From an uncultured Lachnospiraceae bacterium (lineage in GTDB: Bacteria; Bacillota; Clostridia; Lachnospirales; Lachnospiraceae), in the NCBI GenBank assembly GCA_934402055.1, contig CAKRTC010000016.1, positions 1 through 42,527 of the forward strand: 42,527 nucleotides of DNA. The letters run 5' to 3'. The position numbers and the translations under genes are program-made. Of this stretch, positions 5,811-15,087 are shown in pieces. Below the pieces are notes generated by a model. That model was not told the origin of the DNA, did no database searches, and saw nothing but the letters and a program-made list of their open reading frames with translations. Numbering within the stretch: the stretch's first letter is position 1; every line of letters starts with the position of its first letter.

Positions 5811-6179
5811 ATGAAGTATTTACAGCAATTACTTATTATAACGTTTATCGCTTTTATCGGCGAAACGCTTAATCACTTTATCCCGCTTCCGATTCCCGGA
5901 AGCATCTACGGACTGGTATTGATGTTCCTGGCTCTTGATCTTAAGATCATACATATAGACCAGGTTAATGTGACAGGTAAGTTTCTCCTTGAAATAATGC
6001 CTGTACTCTTTATCCCGCCTGCTGCCAATTTTGTCGGTTCCTGGGATGCTGCAAAGGCAGTACTTGTTCCGGGTACGCTCATCTCCTGTATTACCACAGT
6101 CGTAGGCATGGTAGTTGTCGGTCTTGTGACTCAGGCTGTTATAAGACATGAAGACAAGAATAAAAAGGAGGCTGAATAA
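5811..6179 (+). CDS. lrgA: LrgA/CidA-family holin-like membrane protein
   Basis: This small integral membrane protein (122 residues) has four hydrophobic segments and the family signature PLPIPGSIYGLVLMF near residues 25-40. LrgA/CidA proteins are holin-like and act with LrgB/CidB in controlling autolysis, and in several bacteria in pyruvate or related metabolite transport. The ATG at 5811 is preferred over an in-frame GTG at 5802 because the GTG lies inside the ribosome site GAAGGG. The stop codon overlaps the start of lrgB by one base (TAATG), so the two are translationally coupled. Nothing in the sequence distinguishes Lrg from Cid, so the symbol is by family only. Confidence 0.9.
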   Translation: MKYLQQLLIITFIAFIGETLNHFIPLPIPGSIYGLVLMFLALDLKIIHIDQVNVTGKFLLEIMPVLFIPPAANFVGSWDAAKAVLVPGTLISCITTVVGMVVVGLVTQAVIRHEDKNKKEAE

Positions 6180-6892
6180 TGAGTTCTCTTGAAGTAATGA
6201 TCAATAATTATCTTGGCAACTCGACTTATTTTGCCATAGTAATGTCACTTGCCTACTATATGCTCGGAATCGTCCTCAAGAGAAAATTCAAGCTTGCCAT
6301 ATTCAGTCCGCTTATAGTTGCTTCGGTGCTCACCATTGCAACTATAGTCATCTTCCATATAGATATGGAGGTATATAACTCGGCCGGAAACTATATAAGC
6401 TTCATGCTTACGGCCGCCACCGTATGCTACGGCATACTGCTTTACGAAGAGCTGAATGTATTGAAGACTCACTTCAAGGCTATCATGATCGGCATACTTG
6501 TGGGTATTGCGATAACCATGTGCAGCATACTCGCACTCAGTATATTGTTTAAACTTCCTCATGATCAGTATGTATCATTACTGCCTAAGAATATCACCAC
6601 AGCCATAGGACTCAGTGTATCCGAGGCTAACGGAGGCGTTCCATCCATCACTATCGTATGGATACTTATAACCGGTAATCTCGGCAATGCCATAGCAGAG
6701 CCTGTTATCAGGTTCTTTAAGATCGATGATCCTGTTGCACGAGGCGTCGCCATCGGAAGCTCGTCTCATGCCGTAGGTACCGCCAAGGCTCTTGAGATTG
6801 GAGAGATCGAGGGTGCCATCAGCGGACTCTCTCTGGCTGTAACGGGACTGCTCTCGGTTATTGTTGCCGCTGTTTTTGCCCGGCTATACTAA
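6179..6892 (+). CDS. lrgB: LrgB/CidB-family membrane protein
   Basis: This polytopic membrane protein of 237 residues (usual family length about 230) pairs with LrgA. Recognisable family stretches are PKNITTAIGLSVSEANGG in the middle and GSSSHAVGTAKALEIGEIEG toward the end, which are strongly conserved in LrgB/CidB and in plant plastid homologues. It probably forms the metabolite or murein-hydrolase-control complex with the preceding gene. Its start overlaps the lrgA stop by one base, with GGAGG 7 nt upstream inside lrgA. A good terminator follows. The neighbouring GntP permease may be functionally related (organic acid movement), but it has its own promoter. Confidence 0.93.
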   Translation: MSSLEVMINNYLGNSTYFAIVMSLAYYMLGIVLKRKFKLAIFSPLIVASVLTIATIVIFHIDMEVYNSAGNYISFMLTAATVCYGILLYEELNVLKTHFKAIMIGILVGIAITMCSILALSILFKLPHDQYVSLLPKNITTAIGLSVSEANGGVPSITIVWILITGNLGNAIAEPVIRFFKIDDPVARGVAIGSSSHAVGTAKALEIGEIEGAISGLSLAVTGLLSVIVAAVFARLY

Positions 6893-6912
6893 AATTGAAT
6901 TCTTTTATACTT

Positions 6913-6953
6913 AACCGACTATAATTATTCATGATTATAGCCGGTTATTTTTT
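6913..6953 (+). terminator. terminator of lrgAB
   Basis: AACCGACTATAA pairs with TTATAGCCGGTT (one mismatch), then a T-rich run ATTTTTTAT. The rest of the 324 bp gap up to 7216 is AT-rich and holds only the promoter and leader hairpin of the next gene. Confidence 0.8.
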
Positions 6954-7127
6954 ATGAGCCGTAATGTAAAATCTATGTTATCAAAATGTGAACCCATATA
7001 ATTTTTGTTTATTCCGTCAGCTTTTACGATATTGTGCACATTAATGTTTGGTTGTTTTATTGCATTTTGTCCAATTGTACTAAGATTGTTTGATAAATTT
7101 TTGTCAATTTCTTAACTGCATAAATTC

Positions 7128-7156
7128 TTGTCGATTTATTCAATTGTTGATAATAT
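7128..7156 (+). promoter_or_regulatory. promoter of the GntP-type permease gene
   Basis: TTGTCG (7128-7133) and TAATAT (7151-7156) are 17 bp apart. The resulting leader contains a perfect 9-bp hairpin (TTTCGGCAT 7167-7175 with ATGCCGAAA 7183-7191) directly before AAGGAGA, so the hairpin may affect translation or stability of the mRNA. Confidence 0.5.
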
Positions 7157-7216
7157 ATTAACGGTCTTTCGGCATGACTTTTATGCCGAAATAAAGGAGA
7201 AAGGTAGTATAAATAT

Positions 7217-8620
7217 ATGGTAGGTTCACTTGACGGTACCAGGATGCTCATTGCCCTTATAATCGGCATAGTTATTCTTGTATTTCTGGTACTTAAGACA
7301 AAAGTTCACGCATTCCTTGCAATGCTCATCGCTGCTCTGCTTATCGGTGTCATCGGAGGTTTCCCGGTAGTTAATACCGATTTTGACGGAGTAACACTCA
7401 ATCTCGTAACTTCTATTAAGAACGGTTTCGGCAACACTCTCGGCAGTGTCGGCATCATCATCGGTCTCGGTGTTATGATGGGTCAGATATTTGAGGCCAG
7501 CGGCGCAGCCAAGACTATGGCTCACACCTTCATCAAGATCTTCGGTAAGGGTCGTGAAGAGATCGCATTGGCATTTACAGGCTTCCTCGTATCTATCCCG
7601 GTTTTCTGTGATTCAGGCTTCGTCGTACTCAGCCCTATTGCCAAGTCACTTTCAAAGGCAACCAAGAAGTCCTTTATCGGTCTCGGTGTTTCACTTGCAG
7701 CCGGTCTTGTTATAACCCACAGCCTTGTTCCGCCTACTCCGGGTCCGCTCGGTGTCTGCGGTATCTTCGGTATCGATGTAGGAGCATTCCTGATGTTTAC
7801 ATTGGTGCTTGCTATCCCGATGGCTATCTGCTGCATACTCTACTCTAAGTTCCTTGCCAAGAAGTATTATCGTATTCCGGATGATAACGGAAATATCGTA
7901 GAGATGCCTTATCAGGAGCCTGATTACAGCGGCGATCTCAAGGCAGCCGATGAGGTACTCCCAAGCGCAGCAGCTTCATTTGCACCGCTTTTTGTACCGA
8001 TCATCCTTATCCTTCTTGATACTATTACAAATGCAGTAGGACTCACAGGTCCGGCTCGTACAGCTATCAGCTTTATCGGTCAGCCTATCGTAGCTCTTAT
8101 CATCGGAACATTGCTTGCCATCTACATGCTTGCAGCATCAAGACCGAGAGATGAAGTTATCGCCACTATGGAGCAGGGTATGGCTTCGGCAGGTATCATC
8201 CTCCTTCTTACAGGAGGCGGCGGAGCTCTCGGTAAGGTTATCGCAGACTCAGGTCTCGGAAACTACCTTGCAAACGCTCTTGCAAATGCAGGTATTCCGC
8301 TTGTTGTTCTTCCGCTCTTCATCTCAACCCTCATGCGTTTCGTACAGGGTTCGGGTACAGTTGCCATGACAACAGCTGCTTCGATCTCAGCTCCTATCAT
8401 CCTTGCATCCGGCACAACCAATCCTGTCGTTGCTGCCATCGCATGCTGTGTAGGTTCACTCTTCTTCGGTTACTTTAACGACTCTTATTTCTGGGTTGTT
8501 AACCGTACCATGGGTGTTACAGAGGCCAAGGATCAGATCCGTATCTGGTCATTCACTTCAACTATAGCATGGGCTGTAGGTGTCGTAGAGGTCATCATAC
8601 TCGGACTGCTTATCCACTGA
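7217..8620 (+). CDS. GntP-family gluconate/organic acid permease
   Basis: This polytopic membrane protein of 467 residues has the length and sequence character of GntP-family proton symporters (gluconate, glycerate, idonate and related hydroxy acids). Recognisable blocks are VSIPVFCDSGFVVLSPIAK, ITHSLVPPTPGPLGV and the C-terminal GSLFFGYFNDSYFWVVNR. Roughly 12 hydrophobic segments are interrupted by one polar loop near residues 215-245. The substrate cannot be set from sequence, and no gluconate or glycerate kinase is adjacent. The ATG is 11 nt after an AAGG, with a better AAGGAG further upstream, so the ribosome site is only moderate. It is monocistronic between its own promoter and a strong terminator. 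Confidence 0.9.
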   Translation: MVGSLDGTRMLIALIIGIVILVFLVLKTKVHAFLAMLIAALLIGVIGGFPVVNTDFDGVTLNLVTSIKNGFGNTLGSVGIIIGLGVMMGQIFEASGAAKTMAHTFIKIFGKGREEIALAFTGFLVSIPVFCDSGFVVLSPIAKSLSKATKKSFIGLGVSLAAGLVITHSLVPPTPGPLGVCGIFGIDVGAFLMFTLVLAIPMAICCILYSKFLAKKYYRIPDDNGNIVEMPYQEPDYSGDLKAADEVLPSAAASFAPLFVPIILILLDTITNAVGLTGPARTAISFIGQPIVALIIGTLLAIYMLAASRPRDEVIATMEQGMASAGIILLLTGGGGALGKVIADSGLGNYLANALANAGIPLVVLPLFISTLMRFVQGSGTVAMTTAASISAPIILASGTTNPVVAAIACCVGSLFFGYFNDSYFWVVNRTMGVTEAKDQIRIWSFTSTIAWAVGVVEVIILGLLIH

Positions 8621-8642
8621 TAAGCTTAAAGTTGGTCAATAT

Positions 8643-8685
8643 TAAAGCCGGGCTTTGCGTATATACGAAGCCCGGCTTTTTCTTT
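8643..8685. terminator. strong bidirectional terminator
   Basis: AAAGCCGGGCTT (8644-8655) pairs perfectly with AAGCCCGGCTTT (8668-8679), flanked by A and T runs. It serves the convergent permease gene (plus) and the PII-like gene (minus, ending at 8695). Confidence 0.9.
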
Positions 8686-8694
8686 TTCATTTAA

Positions 8695-9408
8695 TTACTT
8701 AACATCAATGCTTTGATCGCTGACCTTGGCTATCTCGTCCTCAACATGACGAAGTCCCGCAGTGGCCGTTACCGGAAGTGAGAATACTATTGCACCTGCC
8801 TTGCTGTCTGTACCGGCGCTCTCCATGATTGCCTGCATTATCGCATTCTTTTTCTCGGTCTTTGCGACAATAAGCACGACCTCCTTCTCGGATACCAGTG
8901 ATACTCCGAGGAACTGCTGTGCTCCCTTCAGGCCGACACCTTTGCCGTGCAGCACCGTACCTCCCACGGCACCTGCAGATTCTGCTGCCCGCATGACCAT
9001 TGTGTTGTATCCGTAATTAGCTATAGCTACTATCAATTCATGCTTGGTATCCTTCAACTTACTCTCATCTCCTCTCTCGTATTCCTGACCGTCTAACAAA
9101 AATCCAAGTGTTTTCTTTCCTCCTACACTGCTGAGCGGCATTAAAAAAACTATACCTGTTCCAGGCACGTCTATACGCATATCCGTTATCAGCCCGCTTT
9201 TTATCTTGTGCCAGGTGGCGGAAGTAACAAAAGCCGTAAATACACTTTTTTCATCCTCTTCTAGTCCAAGATAATTCAGCACATCACTTGATGCCGTACC
9301 GACACCGAAGGAAATATTGCCGGTGCTTACATTATTTTCATTATAGAAATCGACGAAATCCTGCATATTCTTTCGATTGCAGATCGTCATCATTGCATAT
9401 ATCTCCAT
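8695..9408 (-). CDS. tandem PII-like (GlnB-fold) regulatory protein
   Basis: This protein of about 237 residues appears to carry two PII-like domains. The first covers about residues 1-100 and starts MEIYAMMTICNRKNMQDF; the second covers about 125-230 and includes ELIVAIANYGYNTMV, then AGAVGGTVLHGKG in the position of the ligand loop. PII-like proteins are small ligand sensors that usually control a membrane transporter beside them. Here the neighbour is the DUF1538 membrane protein, a pairing that recurs in Firmicutes. The start is uncertain. In-frame ATGs lie at 9432, 9414 and 9408, and only 9408 has a well-spaced ribosome site (GAGG 9 nt upstream). The canonical PII uridylylation loop is not recognisable, so the ligand is unknown. 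Confidence 0.75.
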   Translation of the reverse strand: MEIYAMMTICNRKNMQDFVDFYNENNVSTGNISFGVGTASSDVLNYLGLEEDEKSVFTAFVTSATWHKIKSGLITDMRIDVPGTGIVFLMPLSSVGGKKTLGFLLDGQEYERGDESKLKDTKHELIVAIANYGYNTMVMRAAESAGAVGGTVLHGKGVGLKGAQQFLGVSLVSEKEVVLIVAKTEKKNAIMQAIMESAGTDSKAGAIVFSLPVTATAGLRHVEDEIAKVSDQSIDVK

Positions 9409-9531
9409 AAGCATTTTCCTCAAACTTGTCATTATGCTGCTCTTTCGGCCACCTAAGTCCGCTTATACAGCATCTGCTTTACGATTACTCTGACCTATGC
9501 GATATCTGTTGATTTTACGCTGTACCGCTTA

Positions 9532-11130
9532 TTACAGATCAATGATCTCGTTGTCATTAAACTCTGCATACATGTCTGCAACGGTAAGTGCAATATCCCC
9601 GGCAAGCTCCGCATGTCTGCTCTTTAACTTATGTATAAGTCCAAGTATCTGAATGGTGATGAGCGGTGTCATGGCAACCATCGCAACAACACCGAAGGCA
9701 TCCGATATTACATTGCCTCCAACGGCAATGCATACTCCCTGTGCCAAAGGCAGCAGAAATGTCGCCGTCATAGGTCCGGAGGCAACTCCGCCCGAGTCAA
9801 AGGCAATAGCCGTAAATATCTTAGGGACAAAGAGTGTCAGTATCAATGCCACTGCATATCCCGGTATAAGAAGCCATAATATAGGAATTCCGGTAAGTAC
9901 TCTTATCATCGCAAGACCTACAGAGGTGGCAACACCTACAGATAAGCTGGTCAGCATGGCTTTACCGGAAATGTTTCCGTCCGTAAGTTCTTCAACCTGA
10001 TGCATCAGCACATATACGGCAGGCTCTGCTCTGACAATGAAGAATCCCATGAGCATACCTACAGGTATTATTATTCCCTTGAAGTTTATCGATCCGAGTA
10101 CCTCTCCCAGATATTTTCCGGCAGGAATAAAGCCGACATTTGCTCCGGTAAGGAATAGCACCAGCCCGAAATAAGTATATATAAGGCCTATACAGATCTT
10201 GATATGAGTGTCTCTGTGCAGTTTCATTACGAGGAACTGGAATATCTCAAAGAATACAAATATAGGAAGCAGTGATACTGCTATCTCACTCATATACTTC
10301 GGAAATGCTCCTATATAAAGCTTTCCCAGATCAACGGAAGTTGCTATCTCCGACATCACAGTCTCTGTATAATTGCTGTCGGTGCTGAAGAGCATACTTA
10401 GTATCAATACCGCCAGTATAGGTCCTATAGAGCAAAGCGCAACGAGACCGAAGCTGTCGTTTTCGGCATGCTTATCGTTACGGATCGCAGATATACCGAC
10501 ACCGAGAGACATGATAAACGGTACTGTCATCGGTCCTGTCGTAACTCCGCCCGAATCAAAGGCAAGTGCCAGAAAATCCTTAGGTACAAACATAGCGAGC
10601 GCAAAAACTATCAGATAGAATACCAACAGCAGCGGTGGCAATGCTACACTGAACAATATACGTATAAGTGCCACAACAAGAAATGCTCCCACTCCGACCG
10701 CTACCGACAGAATAAGTACGACATTAGGGATAGACGATACCTGCTCCGCAAGCACCTGCAGATCCGGTTCCGAGACTGTTATCATAACTCCGAGCAGGAA
10801 GCCTATGATAAGCACCAGACCGAGCTTCTTTACTCTGAGCATGCTTCCGCCGACTCGTTCACCCATAGGTGTCATTGACATCTCTGCTCCTAGATTAAAG
10901 AACACCATTCCGACAATAACCATGAAGGATCCGAGCAAAAACTCCGATAATACAGCTGTAGATACCGGTGCTATACTGAGACACAGTATAAGGACTATGA
11001 GTACTATCGGAATAACGGCATTGACAGATTCCTTGGTTTTTTCCTTCAGTTTTTCTCTTAAAATCCGCCTTTGGTAGGTAATTTCCCTCTTTATTGATGA
11101 ATTCTTCAAGGGCTTCTCTCCTATCATCAC
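9532..11130 (-). CDS. DUF1538 membrane protein with internal duplication
   Basis: This integral membrane protein (up to 532 residues) consists of two related halves. The signature FDSGGVTTGPMT in the first half recurs as FDSGGVASGPMT in the second, each followed by a hydrophobic segment. This is the DUF1538 family, whose inverted or tandem duplicated design suggests a transporter, though no substrate is established. A charged cytoplasmic N-terminus of about 40 residues precedes the first membrane segment. The start is uncertain. GTG 11130 and ATG 11127 have no ribosome site, while TTG 11109 has GGAG 8 nt upstream. The PII-like gene follows 100 bp downstream, so it is probably co-transcribed and likely regulates this protein. 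Confidence 0.8.
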   Translation of the reverse strand: MMIGEKPLKNSSIKREITYQRRILREKLKEKTKESVNAVIPIVLIVLILCLSIAPVSTAVLSEFLLGSFMVIVGMVFFNLGAEMSMTPMGERVGGSMLRVKKLGLVLIIGFLLGVMITVSEPDLQVLAEQVSSIPNVVLILSVAVGVGAFLVVALIRILFSVALPPLLLVFYLIVFALAMFVPKDFLALAFDSGGVTTGPMTVPFIMSLGVGISAIRNDKHAENDSFGLVALCSIGPILAVLILSMLFSTDSNYTETVMSEIATSVDLGKLYIGAFPKYMSEIAVSLLPIFVFFEIFQFLVMKLHRDTHIKICIGLIYTYFGLVLFLTGANVGFIPAGKYLGEVLGSINFKGIIIPVGMLMGFFIVRAEPAVYVLMHQVEELTDGNISGKAMLTSLSVGVATSVGLAMIRVLTGIPILWLLIPGYAVALILTLFVPKIFTAIAFDSGGVASGPMTATFLLPLAQGVCIAVGGNVISDAFGVVAMVAMTPLITIQILGLIHKLKSRHAELAGDIALTVADMYAEFNDNEIIDL

Positions 11131-11165
11131 TTATTTTCTATACCTTTTAAGTATATCAGACAAAG

Positions 11166-11196
11166 ACCGGCTTTGGTTTTGAACCGGTCATTTTTT
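11166..11196. terminator. bidirectional terminator
   Basis: GACCGG pairs with CCGGTC around an 18-base loop, with T-rich sequence on both exits. It separates the methyltransferase gene (minus, ending at 11300) from the DUF1538 gene. Confidence 0.65.
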
Positions 11197-11299
11197 ACGA
11201 TTTCTTAGCATGAACAAAAAACTTGTGCATTGATTGTGAACTGTTTACTCATACTGCAATCTTGCGCATGCGATACCGCAGCACTTTCAACTAAGCGTA

Positions 11300-12544
11300 T
11301 CAGCGTTCCGTAAGATCGAGTATCGAGCATACAGCCGGTACTCCGACCTTTGTGTGTGCATAACGTTCACGTATATTCTGCTCTATCTCCCTGACATAGC
11401 CCGGTGCTGCTATGATGATCACATCCACCGGATCATTGAGAAACTCCTCCGGCGCCACGATACGCAGATGTGAGGCAGGCGCATACAGTCCCTGCTTCCT
11501 TGGTGATGAGTCTATAATATATTTAACATGATCTTTGAGTACAGTAGTTGACGCAATTGTGAAGCCCTGATGTCCCGCGCCCCAGAGCGCGACACTTCTT
11601 CCTTTGCGTTTAATATCTCCCATGTATCCGTTGATCTCTGTACTCATCCTTTCATAATCTTCCTTAAGTGCAGAGACATTCATATCCGGAAGTTTATTAT
11701 CATTATTTTCCGAAATATTTGCTTCTTCAGACTTATTCCCGGACAAGCTGCCGTTTTTTCTCACTATCACTCTGATGGTATCGCCTATACCTATAAAGTC
11801 TTTTCGCAGCACCTCAAAGCCGCAGCTCTCACACAGCCTGCAGAGCGAATACATGTCATAATTGGCTATATGATCTCTGATAAGTTCATAATACCTGCCT
11901 TCGCCTATAATGTATTCAAATGACGGCACGCTTATTATTCCGAGTCCTCCGTCAGACAGATTATTGTAAATGCAGCCGAGCATGGTTTTCGGATCCGGCT
12001 GGTGCTCAAGGAAATTAAAAGAGGTAAATACATCAAAAGGCGCTCCCGGTATATGCAAATCGCTTTCGTCCGTAAAGCAGTGCATTATATGAGACTCTTC
12101 TATACCCTTTTCCGTGCAAAGCTTGCGGACTGCCTCAAGATATTCACCTTCGCCGTGCTCTGTTCCGTAGATATCAACATCAAACTCTGTGAGTACATCA
12201 AGGAAATCCCCGTTTCCGCAACCGCACTCAAGCCATTTCCTGCCTCCGGCTCCGTAAGTATCGATCATGAGTCTGTAGTCCGCACGTCTCAGCTCCTTCA
12301 TTGTCTCTGACAGTCCGACCACACGTATGGCATCCTTATAATAATCCACCGGCTCACAGTCAAACTGCACAAGTCCGCATTCCGGGCATCTGCAAAGCGG
12401 AAGATCCACTCCATTATCAAACTCAAGCTCTGCCTCATCAGGCATGCTCTGGGCTCCTGCCGGCATATTAGGCAATTCGAACAACGGCTCGGATAATTCC
12501 GAGCCGCATGCAAGGCACTTATGTAGTATCTTCGGTGTATTCAT
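11300..12544 (-). CDS. SAM-dependent C-methyltransferase with zinc-binding N-terminus
   Basis: This 414-residue protein has the three-part build of sugar C-methyltransferases (TylC3/NovU/EvaC type). It has an N-terminal zinc-binding module with cysteines in CLACG and CRCPECG, a central Rossmann methyltransferase with the SAM motif WLECGCGNGDFLDVL, and a C-terminal domain with its own nucleotide-fold motif ALWGAGHQGFTIAS near residue 325. In this family the last domain binds the sugar substrate. A polar, Asn/Ser-rich insert near residues 265-290 is unusual. It is the last gene of the putative sugar operon and precedes a terminator. AAGGA lies 9 nt before the start. The expected substrate is a nucleotide-linked keto-sugar, which is inference from the family. 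Confidence 0.85.
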   Translation of the reverse strand: MNTPKILHKCLACGSELSEPLFELPNMPAGAQSMPDEAELEFDNGVDLPLCRCPECGLVQFDCEPVDYYKDAIRVVGLSETMKELRRADYRLMIDTYGAGGRKWLECGCGNGDFLDVLTEFDVDIYGTEHGEGEYLEAVRKLCTEKGIEESHIMHCFTDESDLHIPGAPFDVFTSFNFLEHQPDPKTMLGCIYNNLSDGGLGIISVPSFEYIIGEGRYYELIRDHIANYDMYSLCRLCESCGFEVLRKDFIGIGDTIRVIVRKNGSLSGNKSEEANISENNDNKLPDMNVSALKEDYERMSTEINGYMGDIKRKGRSVALWGAGHQGFTIASTTVLKDHVKYIIDSSPRKQGLYAPASHLRIVAPEEFLNDPVDVIIIAAPGYVREIEQNIRERYAHTKVGVPAVCSILDLTER

Positions 12545-12676
12545 ATTTTAAGTCCTTTTCTATTAATCCAACACATGATAATCAATTGACAGATGCATCA
12601 TCAGCAGCTGTTCAAAACCCGACTACGAAATACCGCAGATCTCGCTGCTGTTAAGCAGACGCCAAGCTGATCTGAA

Positions 12677-13666
12677 TTATTTCATCTTATCATCATAAGC
12701 TGAAGAAACCGAATCGGCCGGTTCATCAAAATTAACACGCTCTTCCTCAACTACAAGCGGACGCTTCATAACACGCTGATTTATACTCAGCACATATTCA
12801 CCTAAGAGTCCTATAAAGAAGGTCTGTACGCTGCCCATAAACAGCATGCCTATAAGCATAGGTGCACTCCCGGCCGGAAAACGGTCCCACCATATAAGCT
12901 TCATGACAAGATATATCAAAGCGACTATCATGGATAAAGCCGCAAATATCGCTCCCGCAAATGTCGCAAGCCTTAGTCCCACCTTGGTATAGGAAGTAAA
13001 GGACAGCATCGCAGCATCATACAGGGTATAGAGATTGTTTGAGGTCTTGCCGGCACGGCGCTTAGGCTGATCGTACATGATCTCCTTACGCTTAAATCCA
13101 AGCTCTGCAACTATACCTCTAAGGAACGGTGTCGGATCGTCAAGCTTGCGAAGCACCTCTATAAAAGCCTTATCATAGAGACCAAAGCCAGTAAAATGCT
13201 CTATCTGGTCAACCTGTGAGAACTTGCGTATCATCTTATAGTAGAGACAGCGAAGTGCGTAGATAAAGCTTCCGTCCGTGCTGTGTTCCTTGATGCCTAT
13301 TACTATCTTGTAGCCCTCTTCCCAGCCTGCCACATATTTTGCTATCATCTCCGGCGGATCCTGAAAATCCGCAGCCATAAGCATAGTTGCATCACCGTCC
13401 GACTGAAGCATGCCATAGTAAGGACTGTTGAACTGTCCGAAGTTCTTGGCATTGAATATAGCCTTGATATGCTTGTCCTTTGCAGCTATCTCCCTTATCC
13501 TCTCTCTTGTGGCATCCTTGGATGCATTATCCATGAAAATGATATCATAATCATATTTCTTAAGAATATCTACGGTATCAAACTGCTCCTTGACGGCAGC
13601 CGCTATTGCAGCTACATTCTCCTGTTCATTGTAACAAGGTATTACTATACTTATCTTTTTACTCAT
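12677..13666 (-). CDS. membrane-bound family 2 glycosyltransferase (GtrB/DPM-like)
   Basis: This 329-residue protein is a GT-A fold glycosyltransferase with two C-terminal membrane segments. It starts KISIVIPCYNEQENV, has the nucleotide/metal region MAADFQDPPEMI (a DxD-like D-F-Q-D), and then GLYDKAF and PFLRGIVAELGF. Enzymes of this type move a sugar from a nucleotide donor to polyprenyl phosphate on the inner face of the membrane, for later transfer to glycans. The ATG at 13666 is preferred over the GTG at 13672 because GGAG lies 5 nt upstream of it. In this operon it would be the step that puts the modified sugar on a lipid carrier; that role is inference. Confidence 0.88.
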   Translation of the reverse strand: MSKKISIVIPCYNEQENVAAIAAAVKEQFDTVDILKKYDYDIIFMDNASKDATRERIREIAAKDKHIKAIFNAKNFGQFNSPYYGMLQSDGDATMLMAADFQDPPEMIAKYVAGWEEGYKIVIGIKEHSTDGSFIYALRCLYYKMIRKFSQVDQIEHFTGFGLYDKAFIEVLRKLDDPTPFLRGIVAELGFKRKEIMYDQPKRRAGKTSNNLYTLYDAAMLSFTSYTKVGLRLATFAGAIFAALSMIVALIYLVMKLIWWDRFPAGSAPMLIGMLFMGSVQTFFIGLLGEYVLSINQRVMKRPLVVEEERVNFDEPADSVSSAYDDKMK

Positions 13667-13815
13667 CTTCACTCCGACCGCCGGACTTAAAGCTCATATT
13701 ATATCGGCGGATCAATTAATATCTGTATCTTCTGCTGCCCCTTTATGCAGCGATCATTATATTCCGATATCATCTGTAATGCAAATGTATCGGCTTTAAT
13801 ATAGGCAAGACCCTA

Positions 13816-14964
13816 TCAGATCTCTACCATGATCTTGACTGTGCCTGCCGGACGTTCATGCATCAGGCGAAGCGCCTCCGGTATGGCTTCAAAACCCTTA
13901 AGCTTTGTCGTAACGAGATCTCCCTGCATAGACTCGCATCTGTAGGCCTCGTCAAGCATTGCCTCAAGCCAGTCTCTGCCGCCTCTTGACAGCTCAAACT
14001 TGAAGGTCTTGCCGCTCATGCCTCTGCCGAGTGAGAATATCGGAAGTCCCACCATTCCGCTTCCCTCTATATAGGAAACATTTACGACTATACCCGTACC
14101 GTATCTTGCCATATCTGCACCCTCGGCAAAGCTATCTGCTCCGCCTCCGCATATAAGTACACTGTCGGCACCGTATCCTCCCGTAAGCTCAAAAACACTG
14201 TCAACAGCCTCACTCTGTGTAGAATTGGCTCTTTTATCCCTTGCCGGATAAGGCACGGCACGTTCAGGCTTATGATTGAACACCGTCCTGCCGTCACTAT
14301 ACGAGATATAGCTGTCTACGCCGAATTCCTCCGCAAGGGAGGCATTTACAGCATCCTTAGTCGAGCCTATCATAAGCACATGCCCGTCATCTCCGGTCAT
14401 TCGCTTAGCTGCCGAGGCTGCCATAAGCCCGACAGCTCCGCTTCCTATAACACATATGGTATGTCCCGGCTCGATAAGTGCCTCACTTGCAGCTGTATAT
14501 CCGGTCGCCATCATATCGACTGCCATAAGCGCAGCCTCGATGCTGACATCCTCCGGAACAAGTGCAAGATTCATATCGGCCTCCGGGATCTTGAAGAGTT
14601 CCGACCACATACCGTTAATATTTCTGCCGAGCTTGGTTCCGGAAAACGGCATTCCTTTGTGTCCCGTAAGATCACCCGGCTCCGGCATTACAGCCGATAC
14701 AGCAACAAGATCTCCGGGCTTAAAGTCCGTAACATCGTTTCCTACCTCAACGACCTCCGCAAGGCCCTCGTGTCCGAGCACCAGTCCTTCTCTTCGCGGA
14801 CCGTCTCCTGCATATACAGTATGCACATCCGACGAGCACGGAGACAGATATCTCGGCTTAAGTATAGCCGAACATCTGTCTTCCTCAGATGCATTGTCAA
14901 TCGTCGGTGCCTCTATGTCACGTAATTCTATCTTTCCTTTTTCTGTAAATATATATGCCTTCAA
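13816..14964 (-). CDS. medium-chain zinc-dependent dehydrogenase
   Basis: This 382-residue member of the MDR alcohol dehydrogenase superfamily retains the catalytic-zinc residues in SPCSSDVHTV and LGHEGLAEVVEVG, and the dinucleotide-binding GSGAVGLMAA. The usual four-cysteine structural zinc lobe is absent: that region reads GDLTGHKGMPFSG. A charged, proline-rich insert near residues 215-245 is also unlike the family norm. The start codon is TTG with only a distant GAGG (14 nt), but the N-terminus MKAYIFTEKGKIELRD is typical of the family. It sits between the epimerase and glycosyltransferase genes, so oxidation or reduction of a sugar intermediate is likely, though the substrate is unknown. 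Confidence 0.83.
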   Translation of the reverse strand: MKAYIFTEKGKIELRDIEAPTIDNASEEDRCSAILKPRYLSPCSSDVHTVYAGDGPRREGLVLGHEGLAEVVEVGNDVTDFKPGDLVAVSAVMPEPGDLTGHKGMPFSGTKLGRNINGMWSELFKIPEADMNLALVPEDVSIEAALMAVDMMATGYTAASEALIEPGHTICVIGSGAVGLMAASAAKRMTGDDGHVLMIGSTKDAVNASLAEEFGVDSYISYSDGRTVFNHKPERAVPYPARDKRANSTQSEAVDSVFELTGGYGADSVLICGGGADSFAEGADMARYGTGIVVNVSYIEGSGMVGLPIFSLGRGMSGKTFKFELSRGGRDWLEAMLDEAYRCESMQGDLVTTKLKGFEAIPEALRLMHERPAGTVKIMVEI

Positions 14965-15087
14965 ATTACTGTAAATATCCTCAATTCCCGGCTATGCCTA
15001 AGCTCTGCCATTATGTATAAGCTCACACAGCTCAACGCTTGCCGGATAAAAATGCTCACAATAAGATAAACTCACAAAGCTGAGCTC

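Noticed and set aside
10468..10878. A 136-codon plus-strand frame inside the DUF1538 gene
   Set aside because: It is rich in Arg/His/Tyr/Cys, as expected for the complement of a hydrophobic protein, and has no ribosome site or independent context.
14272..14925. A 217-codon plus-strand frame opposite the dehydrogenase gene
   Set aside because: Composition is unlike a real protein (very high Arg, Ser, His, Cys) and the minus-strand frame has clear family motifs over the same stretch.
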